A stretch of 33,850 nt of DNA from Rhodococcus sp. JCM 9791 (GTDB taxonomy: Bacteria > Actinomycetota > Actinomycetes > Mycobacteriales > Mycobacteriaceae), in the NCBI GenBank assembly GCA_001312645.1, contig BBEG01000018.1:1-33850 (forward strand), given 5' to 3'. Below, piece after piece: positions 15,717-24,732 of the stretch (positions are counted from its first letter, which is position 1; each line of letters opens with the position of its first letter). A program made the position numbers and the translations under genes. Below the pieces are notes generated by a model. That model ran no database searches. It was not told the origin of the DNA and worked only from the letters and a program-made list of their open reading frames with translations.

Positions 15717-17304
15717 CGAGTTGCCCCCGCCAGCAGATCCTCCGTTGTTGCCTTCAGGTCCTCCACGCTCAGGTGGTGGGCAGCCACAGCATTCCATGCA
15801 GGGGCCTCGCTGAATATCAGCGTGATCTTGCCCGCCCTGTGTCGGGACACCTGTTCGGCAATGTTCTGTTCTGTCACCGAGTCCACCGCGGTGGTCGGAT
15901 CCTGCAATACGAGGAGCTCGGGGTCGAAGGCGATTGCGCGCGCCAGGGCCACGCGCTGGCGCTGACCGCCGGACAGCATCCGCCCGTTCTCGCCGACGCG
16001 CTTGTCGGGGCCTTCCGGGATGTCGTCGCAGCAGGCGACGCGGAGTGCTTGCTCGGCCGTGGCCCGGTCGGGGTGGACATTGTCGCGACACTGCCGTCGA
16101 ACAGGTCGGCCGCGTGCGGGACGACGATCACTCTGGTTCGGGGCAGCGACTCGACTCGGGCGATCAGCTCGTGATCGGTACCGCGGACGACGGTGAGACC
16201 GGTCGGCAGGGTCGCCATGAACCGGGTGGCCTCGGCCGCGTCGACCTCGCTGGTGCGCTCGAAGTCCGCTCCGAGAACCTCGCGGATGCGCCGCCCGGAT
16301 GCCTCGGCGGAGGCCCAGCGCGAGGCGAGGTTCCTGCCGAACATCGTCATCGGGGTGATCAGGAACTGCGTCAGGCCGACGACAGTGATGAGTTCGCCGA
16401 TGGACACATGCCCGTTGAGTGCAAGCACGCCGGTGGCGATGCCGAGGGCGGAGACGAAGATCGCGCCGGCGGCCTCGGTGGCGCCGTTGAGGCGCGCCTC
16501 TGCGGCGTCGGCATGAACGGTTTTGCGGTAAGCGATGTCGGAGACCTCGTCATATCGACCGCGGACGGTGACGATGGCGCCCAGTCCCTTGAGGATGCGT
16601 AAGCCCTGCACCACATCCGTGGCGGTGGCCGCGGCCTGCGCGATCGCATGTTGACGCGTGATCGAACGGCTCTGCAGTGGGCGGGCCACCCCAAGAGCCA
16701 CGACCACGAGGAGTGGGCCACCGATGAGGGTCGCCAGGCTCAGCCAGGGATTGATGGTGAACATCATGACGGCGCCGTAGGTGATGGCGGCGGCCTCGGC
16801 CACCGGCATGACCGTCATCATCACGATGTCGCCGACCCGGTTGGTGTCGGACGACGCGATCGACAACAATCCGCCTGCGGTGCGCTCGCGGCCGGCGAAC
16901 CCACGCGGATCCTGGATTCGATCGGTGACCATGGTGCGCAGATCATGGCTGACCAGCTGTTGACTACGGATCAGCATGAAGCGCGCGATCCAGTTCACGC
17001 CGATCGCGACCACGAACAGGCAACCCAGGACGAGGATCCAGAATCCCAATCGGCCGAGTGACGAGGTCGCGATGGCTTCGTCCACGGCCTTGCCCACCAC
17101 GACGGGCGTCAGACCGTTACAGACGAACGAGGCTGCCATGCCTGCCGACGCAACGAAGCTCCACGGGCGCTGCGAGAGCGCCACCTTCAGCGTCCATGCC
17201 CGCGCATCGAGCGCGGGCATCTTGGACTTTTGCGCACGCGGCCCGGGTAGCGCCGAGTAGTCGACGACACTCTCCTGCTCAGAAGAGTGAGGGATGTTAG
17301 GCAT
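15713..17304 (-). CDS. ABC exporter half lacking Walker A (degenerate NBD); one frame slip
   Basis: About 530 residues from the ATG at 17302-17304 (MPNIPHSSEQESVVDYSALP); the longer open frame upstream belongs to another remnant. The membrane domain has SHDLRTMVTDRIQDPRGFAG and the usual six-helix pattern. The NBD is about 60-70 residues short. After GLTVVRGTDHELIARVESLP there is no GxxGxGK(S/T) loop at all. A missing base at ~16087 hides GSVRDNVHP. The signature LSGGQRQRVALARA is perfect. Walker B reads LLVLQDPTT, with Pro replacing the catalytic Glu. The chain thus cannot bind ATP on its own face but offers a consensus signature to its partner, encoded next with a 4-base ATGA overlap. Confidence 0.85.
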
Positions 17305-17315
17305 AGGAGACGATA

Positions 17316-17335
17316 TTACTTTGTAGGCGAAGTAA
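17316..17335. promoter_or_regulatory. Inverted repeat upstream of the ABC exporter operon
   Basis: TTACTT (17316-17321), 8 bases, AAGTAA (17330-17335) lies 11 bases before the ABC start. It is AT-rich against a high-GC background. It fits a repressor dyad; the TetR remnant at 17.7-17.9 kb is a possible former partner. Confidence 0.45.
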
Positions 17336-17370
17336 AGACTGTGGTCACATCCGGCGAAGCCGTTCTGGGC

Positions 17371-17555
17371 TTTGAACGGGCGCTTCCACCGTTTCTTCAT
17401 CTGTTCGTGTGCCGAGCGTGATCGGTGTTGCCGCCGCGAACGGACTCGCGTAGGTGCCGGTCCTGCGCCTTGATGATCTCGTCGGCTGTTTCTCCGTGGA
17501 GGTCTGTGTCGCAGGGGCCTCCGAGCTGCCGGCAGAGTGTGCGCCCGGAGGTCAG
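17371..17555 (-). pseudogene. DUF1059-like small protein, broken
   Basis: Read leftward, LCRQLGGPCDTDLHGETADE followed by IIKAQDRHLRESVRGGNTDH matches my memory of a small cytosolic family beginning CRxLGGxCD with a GETADE-IKAQDxHL helix (DUF1059-like). One base is missing near 17425. The fitted continuation ASAHEQMKKRWKRPFKAQ has the expected MKxRWKxP segment. The usual C-terminal tail is then replaced by sequence leading into the ABC promoter. No good start codon is visible (a CTG stands at the expected place). It is probably a truncated remnant. Confidence 0.45.
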
Positions 17556-17630
17556 CTGCCGTCAACGGCACGGTGCGTGCCGATGCGATGGGGCGTGAAT
17601 GAGCGAGAGCAACCGTCGCCGGAGTTGCGG

Positions 17631-17650
17631 GCGCCGCGGTGCCGCGGCGC
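17631..17650. repeat. GC-rich perfect palindrome
   Basis: GCGCCGCGG (17631-17639), TG, CCGCGGCGC (17642-17650): two exact 9-base arms around two bases. It stands where recognisable TetR sequence begins, so it could be a recombination scar or simple GC-rich expansion. The 2-base loop is too tight for a normal terminator hairpin. Confidence 0.5.
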
Positions 17651-17674
17651 CGCGGAGAAGTGCTGACCCGGCAG

Positions 17675-17878
17675 ACCGCATCAGACTCGCCCAGAAACAT
17701 GGAGAGCTCGAGCCTGGCGTGGACCTGACGATCCCCGCCGAGGTGCTCGCGGGAGCGCTCTATTACCGGTTGCTCCTGGCCGGTCGACGAACAGATCATC
17801 GACGGACTCATCGACATGTTCCTCGCTGCCTACGGCGTCACCGGAAAATATGTGCGGCAGTGCCTCAATGCTCCGTAA
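17675..17878 (+). pseudogene. TetR-family regulator, C-terminal fragment
   Basis: The frame reads DRIRLAQKHGELEPGVDLTI, PAEVLAGALYYRLLLAG, and after a frame change at about 17780 VDEQIIDGLIDMFLAAYGVT to a TAA at 17876-17878. The RAQxxGELxPDxDxxxxAxxLxGxLxYRLL pattern is the end of the ligand domain in a common TetR subgroup (TetR_C_11-like). No HTH is found upstream; the preceding 200 bases hold the reversed DUF1059-like remnant. The net shift at 17780 is not the usual single C loss. It is probably the leftover of the former repressor of the adjacent ABC exporter. Confidence 0.55.
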
Positions 17879-18829
17879 GAGGTGCTTCACTCAACGCCAG
17901 GCCGGTGACGAACCGTCGGAGATGCCCTGACAGAGGATCGGTGAAATCCAGTTCCCGCGCGAGCAATTGGAGGGGCAGGGAGTGATCGTCCGGAGACTCG
18001 GGTAGAAGGTCGGGATACCAACGGTCGCCCAGGATCCCGATTCCGAGTGCCGCCAGATGGACCCGCAGCTGATGCATCCGCCCGTAGATGGGCGCAGGAT
18101 CGTATGGAGCACAGTGCGTCCGGAGGTACTCACTCCGGTCCCGAGCACGTCGATCACGGTCTCGGAATTGGGTTCTCGGGCGTCGTCGACGACCACTCGC
18201 AACTCGCCTCTACGGGCCTCGATGTGGTTCCGATAGATGATGGGAAGCGCGTGCCCCGCAAGTATCGGTGCGTCGGGATTCCAGTCTGCCGGTCGCGCCG
18301 ACACCGCTTCGTAGACTTTCGCGACCCGACGCTTCTCGAACAGCGATTGATAGGCGCCGCGCGTTGCAGGGCGGGTCGAGAACATCACCAGTCCGGCCGT
18401 CGCGCGGTCGAGTCGATGAATGGGTGTCAGGTCGGGGTTGTCCAGACGGATCCGCAATCGGACGAGTGCAGACTCGTGTAGGTACCGCCCACCCGGGGTG
18501 GTGGGGAGGAAGTGTGGTTTGTCGATGACAACGAGGTCGTCGTCGATGTGCAGGATCTTCTCGTGGAACGGCACCGGATCTTCCGCAGGTAGTTCGCGGT
18601 AGTACCAGATGAACCGGTGGGTGCCCAGGATCGTGTCGCGGTCGATCGGACCGCCGTCGGCCCCCACGATCTCGCCCTCGTCGAACCGCTGATACAGGGT
18701 GCCGGCGTCCATATGGTCGAACCTCGCGACCACGTATTCGGCGATCGTCGACCACGGACCGGAGGCCGGCACACTCAGACGAGTCGGTCCGACCCCATTC
18801 CTGACGGGGAGCGGTGAAGGCATCGGCAC
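17865..18829 (-). CDS. RluA-family pseudouridine synthase; one frame slip
   Basis: About 321 residues. The catalytic motif is present as TPIHRLDRATAGLVMFS, with the Asp that attacks the uridine. LHIDDDLVVIDKPHFLPTTP is the RluA motif I, and the late GRMHQLRVHLAALGIGILGD is motif III. One C is missing at about 18079 (GGCCGG read as GGCGG), exactly within GR-MHQLR. There is no S4 domain; the N-terminal ~85 residues are of the actinobacterial type. The target is a uridine in rRNA or tRNA, not decidable here. The start is GTG at 18827-18829 (GGGAG upstream) or the ATG two codons later. The stop overlaps the TetR fragment. Confidence 0.87.
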
Positions 18830-18981
18830 GGGTCGATTCTCCCATCGACGACTGAGCGGATGGCCGGCAGGACCGATTGCGACGGGGTTACCCGGGAGTT
18901 ACGAATTTCGTCGACGTGGCGCGCAGAACAGGCCGGTCGGTTACGGTTTCGGCAGCCGATCGATTCGAAAGGTCGATACCG

Positions 18982-19271
18982 ATGCCGCTGTACGACTTCC
19001 GGTGCGCCGAGTGCGGTCTGTTCGATGCGTCCATGCCTATGAGCGAAGTCGGGCCGTCCACTGCGTGCCCCTCGTGCGGGCAGCAAGCGTCCCGCGCGAT
19101 CACCGCGGCGCGTCTCGGTCGCGGCGCGTCTACCGCGATGCGCCTTCACGACGCTACAGCGCGCACTGCGTCCGATCCGGGCGTCGTATCGGGTGCGCTC
19201 CCCAGTGGCCCGCGGCGGTCGTCGCGTCCGGTCTCGACCGACCCGAGCATCGGCTGCTACCTCGCCCTTGA
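18982..19271 (+). CDS. fmdB: FmdB-family zinc-ribbon protein; one frame slip near the end
   Basis: About 96 residues from the ATG at 18982. MPLYDFRCAECGLFDASMPM, then STACPSCGQQASRAI, give the two CxxC knuckles of the FmdB zinc ribbon. One C is missing in the run at 19242-19244. The corrected end VSTDPEHRLLPRP with a TGA at 19269-19271 matches the typical Asn/Asp-Pro-xHxxLPRP tail of the family. FmdB was first described as a putative regulator next to formamidase. Here it immediately precedes the formamidase-like gene (39 bases), so the two probably form an operon. Confidence 0.82.
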
Positions 19272-19310
19272 ACGCGCCCTTGAACGAGATCGATCGACCC
19301 AGGAGGTCCA

Positions 19311-20608
19311 GTGCCCGACGTCGTCTTTCCCCTCGACTCGACCCGCCGCTTCACCGATCAGGACAAGATCGGCCACAACCGTTGGCACCCCGACATCCCG
19401 CCTGTGGCCACGCTGAAGCCGGGGGAGTCGTTCCGGGTGCACTGCCGGGAATGGTTCGACGGGGAAATCCACAACGACGACTCCGCTGACGACATCCGCA
19501 ACGCGCCGCTGCACACGGTGCACGCGTTGTCGGGGCCGTTCGCGGTCGAGGGCGCGAAACCGGGTGACCTCCTGATCGTCGACATTCTGGACCTCGGCCC
19601 GATCCCGCAGGAGGATTCGGGCCCGCTGGCGGGACAGGGCTGGGGCTACACCGGCATCTTCGCCAAGCCCAACGGGGGCGGCTTCCTCACCGACCAGTTC
19701 CCGGACGCTTACAAGGCAGTCTGGGATTTTTCGGGCCAGAAGGCCACCAGCCGTCACATTCCGCACGTGTCGTTCACCGGCATCGTGCATCCGGGGTTGA
19801 TGGGGACGGCTCCGTCGCACGATCTCTTGTCCACCTGGAACACCCGTGAGGCGGCTCTGATCGCGACCGACCCCGATCGGGTGCCGCCGCTGGCGCTACC
19901 GCCGGAGCCGAACGGCGCGATCCTGGGCAGCCTCACCGGGGCGGAGTTCGACCGTGTCGCGGCGGAAGGTGCACGCACCGCCCCGCCCCGCGAGAACGGC
20001 GGCAACCAGGACATCAAGAACCTGACCAAAGGCAGCCGGATCTTCTACCGGTGTTCGTCGACGGCGCGAACCTGTCGGTCGGCGATCTGCACTTCTCGCA
20101 GGGCGACGGCGAGATCACCTTCTGTGGCGCCATCGAGATGGGTGGCTTCATCGATCTGCGCGTCGACCTCATCCCGGGTGGAATGGACACCTACGGGGTG
20201 AGCGAGAATGCGATCTTCATGCCGGGTAACACCGACCCCCAGTTCTCCGAATGGCTCGCGTTCTCGGGTACATCGGTGACCCTCGACGGTGAACAGCGCT
20301 ATCTCGATTCGCAATTGGCATATCAACGGGCATGCCTGCACGCCATCGAATATCTCACGAAATTCGGATACAGCCCGGAGCAGGCGTACCTTCTCCTCGG
20401 TGCCGCACCGATCGAGGGGAGACTGTCCGGAGTCGTGGACATCCCCAATTCCTGTGCCACAGTCTATCTTCCGACTGCGATCTTCGACTTCCCGCTGTCG
20501 CCGACGGTGGACGGTCCGGTCCGGATCGACCGGGTATGGGGGCGCCGCGTTCTCCTGCGTGAGTCACGTGATACGCAACACCAGGAGTTATGTTCGTCGT
20601 ATGGGTGA
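19311..20608 (+). CDS. fmdA: Acetamidase/formamidase family protein; one frame slip
   Basis: About 432 residues from a GTG at 19311, with AGGAGG five bases upstream; formamidases are usually 400-420. Family marks are HNRWHPDIPPVATLKPGESF, GPFAVEGAKPGDLLIVDIL, SFTGIVHPGLMGTAPS, the metal/active-site block QGDGEITFCGAIEMGGFIDL, and GYSPEQAYLLLGAAPIEGRL. One C is missing near 20048 (TAC-CCG-GTG read as TACCGGTG), which splits FYPVFVDGANLSVGD. The enzyme hydrolyses formamide or a short aliphatic amide to acid plus ammonia. It is probably used for nitrogen supply, with FmdB upstream and an overlapping alpha/beta hydrolase downstream. Confidence 0.88.
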
Positions 20609-21476
20609 ACTGGTCGGGAAATTCGAGAACGCGCGGTCCGAGGAGCATTTTCTGGATGCCTTCGACAAGGCGATGGCGAAGTGGCCCGATCGTGAAGATC
20701 GATCGGTGGAGACGAGTTTCGGGTCGACCACAGTCTCGACGGTCTGCAGCTCGGGGACCGGGGACCCACTCGTGCTCCTGCAGGGTGGGGGCAGCACCGT
20801 CGCGGTCTGGGATCGGTTCGCCGAGGCGTGGCAGCTCGACAGGCCGATCATCGCGGTGGACACCGTCTGGGATGCCGGTCGCAGCGTGCAGCGCCCGCCC
20901 GTCGGCGATGGGAGGGACGCAGCAACTTGGTTGGAAGAGACACTCGCCGGCCTGGATATCGATCGCGCGCACCTCGTGGGTTACTCGTACGGTGGGTGGG
21001 TCGCGCTCAATCATGCTGTCGAGGCCCCCGAACGTCTCCTCAGCGTCACGGCGATCGAGCCGCCCGGAGCGATCGTGAGAATGCCTGTGCGTGCGTGGTG
21101 GAAGATGCTGCGAATGCTGCTCGGCGATGACGAGCAGTATCGGGCATACCTCACATGGGTGCGTGGAGGACGGCTACCGGAATCCACGATGCTCGACCTA
21201 CTGATGGCCGCTCGTACCGACTTCGTGCAGCGGGGAACGCCGCGCCCGACGCGGCTGACGAACGACCAGTGGATAGGCATCCGAACGCCCCTGACCATCA
21301 TGCTCGGAGGGCGGAGCCGGCTGGTTCCGTCGATGCGGGCGTCGAAGGTGGTTCGCGGCGTCTCACCCCACGCCGAGCTGCACATACTCCCTGATGCAAG
21401 CCACGCGGTGCTGGTGGACGAGCCACAGGCGGTCATCGACCGGGTTCGCGAATTCGTCGCTCGTCACGATCGGTAG
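20601..21476 (+). CDS. Alpha/beta-fold hydrolase
   Basis: 291 residues from the ATG at 20601, which overlaps the fmdA stop by 8 bases (translational coupling). The nucleophile elbow is LVGYSYGGWVALNHAVEAPE (Ser of GxSxG); LLQGGGSTVAVWDRFAEAWQ is the oxyanion strand, with HG replaced by QGGG. The final His is in LPDASHAVLVDEPQAV. The acid residue is not obvious in the MLGGRSRLVPSM stretch. It has the general lactonase/esterase form. Its substrate may relate to the amide used by FmdA, but this rests on operon position only. The 3' end overlaps the convergent RCC1-repeat gene by 13 bases. Confidence 0.8.
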   Translation: MGELVGKFENARSEEHFLDAFDKAMAKWPDREDRSVETSFGSTTVSTVCSSGTGDPLVLLQGGGSTVAVWDRFAEAWQLDRPIIAVDTVWDAGRSVQRPPVGDGRDAATWLEETLAGLDIDRAHLVGYSYGGWVALNHAVEAPERLLSVTAIEPPGAIVRMPVRAWWKMLRMLLGDDEQYRAYLTWVRGGRLPESTMLDLLMAARTDFVQRGTPRPTRLTNDQWIGIRTPLTIMLGGRSRLVPSMRASKVVRGVSPHAELHILPDASHAVLVDEPQAVIDRVREFVARHDR

Positions 21477-22339
21477 GGCCATTGCGGATGAGGTCGAGAT
21501 CTGGGTAGCCGGATGTCGTGCCATTCATCGACATCGCATCGACCATCCTTCGGACCACCCACCGCAACGACCGTGCCGTCGGCGCATAGACCGAGCGTAT
21601 GAGTGGAGCCCGCCGCGACCGCGACGATGCCGTGCCACCGGTGGACGTCGCACTGTCCGTGGCTGTTGTCTCCGACGGCGCGAACCCTGCCGCTCGCGAG
21701 CACGCCGACGGTGTGATGACTTCCTGCGGCCACCGACGTCACTTCGACCCACTCGTCTACGTCGCATGCGCCCGATTTACGTTGCCCCGCAGCGAGAACG
21801 GTTCCATCGCTTCTCAGGCCGGCGGTGTGGAGGTATCCCGCGGTGATCGCGGTGAGATTGCGCCAGTCGTCCATCTCGCACTGTCCGAATCGATTGTTGC
21901 CCGTGGCGATGGCAGTTCCGTCGTTCCGGACGCCGACGGAATGCCAGTCACCGGCGGCGACGTCCACGACCTCGCGCCAGGAGTCGACGTCGCACTCCAG
22001 TTCGTTGTTGCGGCCGGCAGCCACGACGATGCCGTCTGCCCGCACTCCGAGCGTGCGACGCCAGCCTGCAGCGACCGCGACTATTTCGTGCCACGTGCCC
22101 ACGTTGCACTGCCCGTCGCCGTTCCACCCCGCGGCCATGACCGCCCCGTCGGACCGCAGGCCGACGGTGTGAGACCTTCCTGTGTTCCGGGCGGTGTGTA
22201 CATTCCCGGCAGCCACTGCGACGATGTTCCGCCATCCGAGAACGTTGCACTCGCCGGCAGAGCCATTTCCTGCAGCGACGACGGTTCCATCGGCGTGGAG
22301 TCCAACGGAATGACGTCTGCCTGCGGCAAGTACGGTCAT
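21464..22339 (-). CDS. RCC1-repeat beta-propeller protein
   Basis: 291 residues from the ATG at 22337-22339. It is nearly all repeats: seven units of about 46 residues, each with the pattern AAG-x-x-HT-VGLxxDGTVVAxGxN-xxGxC(D/N)V-xxW. Examples are VAVAAGWRRTLGVRADGIVV and TSVAAGSHHTVGVLASGRVR. Seven units suit a closed propeller. A conserved Cys is present in every unit (ECNV, QCNV, ECDV, QCEM, ACDV, QCDV, RCDV). There is no signal peptide, transmembrane helix or added domain, so it is probably a cytosolic binding scaffold. A short insertion (VHTARNT) precedes unit 2. This type is common in Firmicutes, less so in actinobacteria. Partner unknown. Confidence 0.82.
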   Translation of the reverse strand: MTVLAAGRRHSVGLHADGTVVAAGNGSAGECNVLGWRNIVAVAAGNVHTARNTGRSHTVGLRSDGAVMAAGWNGDGQCNVGTWHEIVAVAAGWRRTLGVRADGIVVAAGRNNELECDVDSWREVVDVAAGDWHSVGVRNDGTAIATGNNRFGQCEMDDWRNLTAITAGYLHTAGLRSDGTVLAAGQRKSGACDVDEWVEVTSVAAGSHHTVGVLASGRVRAVGDNSHGQCDVHRWHGIVAVAAGSTHTLGLCADGTVVAVGGPKDGRCDVDEWHDIRLPRSRPHPQWPYRS

Positions 22340-22553
22340 GCGATTCCATCCTGCCGGCCGTGAGAACGCCGGAACGATTCGAGCCTGCCACACGCTTGGC
22401 GGCGGGAGGCCGTGGCGACACTTCCCCCAATTGTCCGGGTTCCCGTTGCCTCACGACCTACGGCAACCCGGGCCGCAGGAGGAAAGCTCTCGTGCGAGGC
22501 GCTCGAGCCGAGGGGCGTGGAGTCGCCGGCCGGCGGACGTAGGTTGTCGCGGG

Positions 22554-22937
22554 TCAGTCTTCGAGGAACGCCGGCGGCTCATAGCGAGGTTCGTACAGCA
22601 TGATGTCGTCGGCGCCCGGCACCGCGACATCGACGGTGAGACCGTAGCCGTCGTCCCGGACGTCGCGGGTGAATCGAGCGCCCTTCGACGACAGGTCTGC
22701 CATTGTTGCTTCGAGGTCGTCGCACATCAGTGAGATCGCGTGGTGGCGTGGTGAGTTGTACTCGACACCCTCCTGAACAGTCGACGTCGGATGCACCCCG
22801 AGTTCGGACGGCCCCGTTCGGAAGATGAGCCAACCTCCGCCGGTATCGGCGAAGGCGAATCCGAGTACGTCGCGGAAGAAATCTCGTGTCGCTTCGGGAT
22901 CGTCGGTGTAGACCAGTGAATGCAGGCCGGTGATCAT
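22554..22937 (-). CDS. VOC (glyoxalase/bleomycin-resistance fold) family protein
   Basis: 127 residues, intact. It begins MITGLHSLVYTDDPEATRDF and FRDVLGFAFADTGGGWLIFR, with the central HHAISLMCDDLEATMADLSS and the final VAVPGADDIMLYEPRYEPP. These are the paired beta-alpha-beta-beta-beta modules of the vicinal oxygen chelate superfamily. Possible metal ligands are His in HSLVY, His in HHAIS and Glu in YEPRY. It may be a lyase, dioxygenase or binding protein; nothing narrows this. It is divergent from the acyl-CoA ligase. Confidence 0.85.
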   Translation of the reverse strand: MITGLHSLVYTDDPEATRDFFRDVLGFAFADTGGGWLIFRTGPSELGVHPTSTVQEGVEYNSPRHHAISLMCDDLEATMADLSSKGARFTRDVRDDGYGLTVDVAVPGADDIMLYEPRYEPPAFLED

Positions 22938-23057
22938 GCCGTGACGCTATCCGGCCGATGCGTGAACTGTCCGTTCAACGGCGCAGAACACCTCGATGGT
23001 CCGGAATCGGGTGGCGTGCGACACAATGGTCGCGAACCGATCGAAGAGGAGCGATTC

Positions 23058-24680
23058 ATGTTGAGCACCATGCAAGACGCACCCTTGTCCATCGCGCAGA
23101 TTCTGCGCCACGGCAGCTCCGTTCACAGCGAAGCGGAGGTGGTGACCTGGACCGATTCCGGTGCGCGGCGGCGTAGCTACGCCGAGGTAGGTCAACGGTG
23201 CGCGCAGCTCGCGCATGCTCTGCGCGGCCTCGGCGTGAACGGCGACGAGCGTGTCGCGACGTTCATGTGGAACAACGCCGAACACCTCGAGGCGTATCTC
23301 GCGATACCGGCGATGGGCGCCGTCCTGCACACCCTCAACATCCGCTTGTTCCCGGAACAGCTGATCCACGTGGCCAACCATGCCGAAGACCGCGTGATCA
23401 TCGTCGATTCCACGCTCGTCCCGTTGCTCGCACCGCAGCTGGCGCAATTGACCACCGTCGAGCATGTGGTCGTCACCGGCGACTCGACCGCCGGTCTCGA
23501 GGTCCCGGACGGTGTGCAGCTGCACACCTACGAGGGGCTCATCGCCGACCGGCCGACCACTTTCGACTGGCCCGAGGTGGACGAGCGGTCCGCCGCCGCG
23601 ATGTGCTACACGTCCGGTACCACCGGTGACCCGAAAGGTGTCGCATACTCACACCGTTCGATCTATCTGCATTCGATGCAGGTGTGCATGACGGAGGGAC
23701 CTGCCCTTCGGCAGGGTGACCGGGCGCTGGCGGTGGTTCCGCAGTTCCACGCCATGTCGTGGGGTCTGCCGTATGCGGCGTTCATGATCGGTGCGTCGCT
23801 GATCATGCCGGACCGTTTCCTGCAGCCTGAGCCGCTCGCAGCGCTCATCGCCGCCGAGCGCCCGACCTTCGCCGCCGCCGTCCCGACCATCTGGCTCGGA
23901 CTTCACCAGTATCTCGAAGAACATCCGCAGGACATCTCCTCCATGAAGGAGGTGCTGATCGGTGGATCGGCGGTGCCGCCGTCGCTCATGCATGCGTTCG
24001 AGACAGACCACGACGTGCAGGTTCTGCACGCCTGGGGAATGACCGAGACATCGCCGCTGGGTTCGGTGGCGCGACCGCCGGCGAGTGCCGAGGGCGACGA
24101 GCGGTGGCGCTACCGGTACACGCAGGGACGATTCCCGGCGTCGGTGCAGGCCCGTCTCGTCGGCGATGACGACGTGGTGGTTCCGAACGACGGTGCCAGC
24201 ATCGGTGAACTCGAGGTTCGCGGGCCGTGGATCGCAGCCTCCTATTACGGTGTGGAGGCGCCCGACAAGTTCCACGACGGGTGGTTGCGCACGGGCGACG
24301 TCGGAACCATCACTCCGGACGGCTATCTGACGCTGACGGATCGCACGAAGGACATCATCAAGTCCGGAGGCGAGTGGATTTCCTCGGTCGATCTGGAGAA
24401 TGCGGTCATGGGGCACCCCGAGGTTCTCGAGGCAGCGGTGATCGGTGTGCCCGACGACAAGTGGGACGAACGTCCGTTGGTCGCCGTGGTGCTGCGTGCA
24501 GGGGCCACTGCGACAGTCGACACGCTGCGCGAATTCCTGTCGGACAAGGTCGCCAAGTGGCAGCTTCCAGAGAACTGGACGGTCGTCAGCGAGGTTCCCA
24601 AGACCAGCGTCGGCAAGTTCGACAAGAAGCGCCTGCGGTCGCAGTATCACGACGGCGGGCTGGACATCACCCGGATCTGA
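23058..24680 (+). CDS. Long/medium-chain fatty acid-CoA ligase (FadD-like)
   Basis: 540 residues from the ATG at 23058, with GAGGAG seven bases upstream; the open frame upstream to 22920 is not needed. It is an ANL-superfamily adenylating enzyme: P-loop YTSGTTGDPKG (~184-194), AWGMTETSPLG, GWLRTGDVGTITPDGYLTLT (ATP-binding Asp), hinge DRTKDIIKSGGEWIS, and the C-terminal catalytic Lys in PKTSVGKFDKKRLR. FMWNNAEHLEAYLAIPAMGA and QFHAMSWGLPY are typical of the medium/long-chain fatty acyl-CoA subgroup. It forms acyl-AMP and then acyl-CoA at the start of beta-oxidation. It stands alone and ends at a strong hairpin. The frame is intact. Confidence 0.92.
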   Translation: MLSTMQDAPLSIAQILRHGSSVHSEAEVVTWTDSGARRRSYAEVGQRCAQLAHALRGLGVNGDERVATFMWNNAEHLEAYLAIPAMGAVLHTLNIRLFPEQLIHVANHAEDRVIIVDSTLVPLLAPQLAQLTTVEHVVVTGDSTAGLEVPDGVQLHTYEGLIADRPTTFDWPEVDERSAAAMCYTSGTTGDPKGVAYSHRSIYLHSMQVCMTEGPALRQGDRALAVVPQFHAMSWGLPYAAFMIGASLIMPDRFLQPEPLAALIAAERPTFAAAVPTIWLGLHQYLEEHPQDISSMKEVLIGGSAVPPSLMHAFETDHDVQVLHAWGMTETSPLGSVARPPASAEGDERWRYRYTQGRFPASVQARLVGDDDVVVPNDGASIGELEVRGPWIAASYYGVEAPDKFHDGWLRTGDVGTITPDGYLTLTDRTKDIIKSGGEWISSVDLENAVMGHPEVLEAAVIGVPDDKWDERPLVAVVLRAGATATVDTLREFLSDKVAKWQLPENWTVVSEVPKTSVGKFDKKRLRSQYHDGGLDITRI

Positions 24681-24687
24681 CGCGCAC

Positions 24688-24729
24688 CGAAGGGCCTGCC
24701 GCACCGTCACCGGTGCGGCAGGCCCTTCG
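24688..24729. terminator. Bidirectional hairpin between convergent genes
   Basis: Two perfectly complementary 19-base arms (24688-24706 and 24711-24729) surround the loop TCAC. The stem is GC-rich (core GGGCCTGCCGCACCG). It starts 8 bases after the acyl-CoA ligase stop and ends 3 bases before the stop of the convergent GlsB-like gene, so it can serve both. No T-run follows, as is common in actinobacteria. Confidence 0.88.
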
Positions 24730-24732
24730 CTG

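Noticed and set aside
15874-17817. A 647-residue open frame spanning the ABC gene and beyond
   Set aside because: Its first ~170 codons are a DUF1059-like remnant, promoter sequence and noise, and its last ~70 are out of frame after a one-base loss. The real ABC protein starts at 17304 and ends at 15713.
21464-22339. Regular DNA repeats resembling a CRISPR or satellite array
   Set aside because: The periodicity (~138 bases) comes from coding repeats of an RCC1-like protein in one open frame; there are no short identical repeats with unique spacers.
22340-22553. Possible short gene between the RCC1 and VOC genes
   Set aside because: Open frames here are short, lack ribosome sites and motifs, and overlap both strands without preference.
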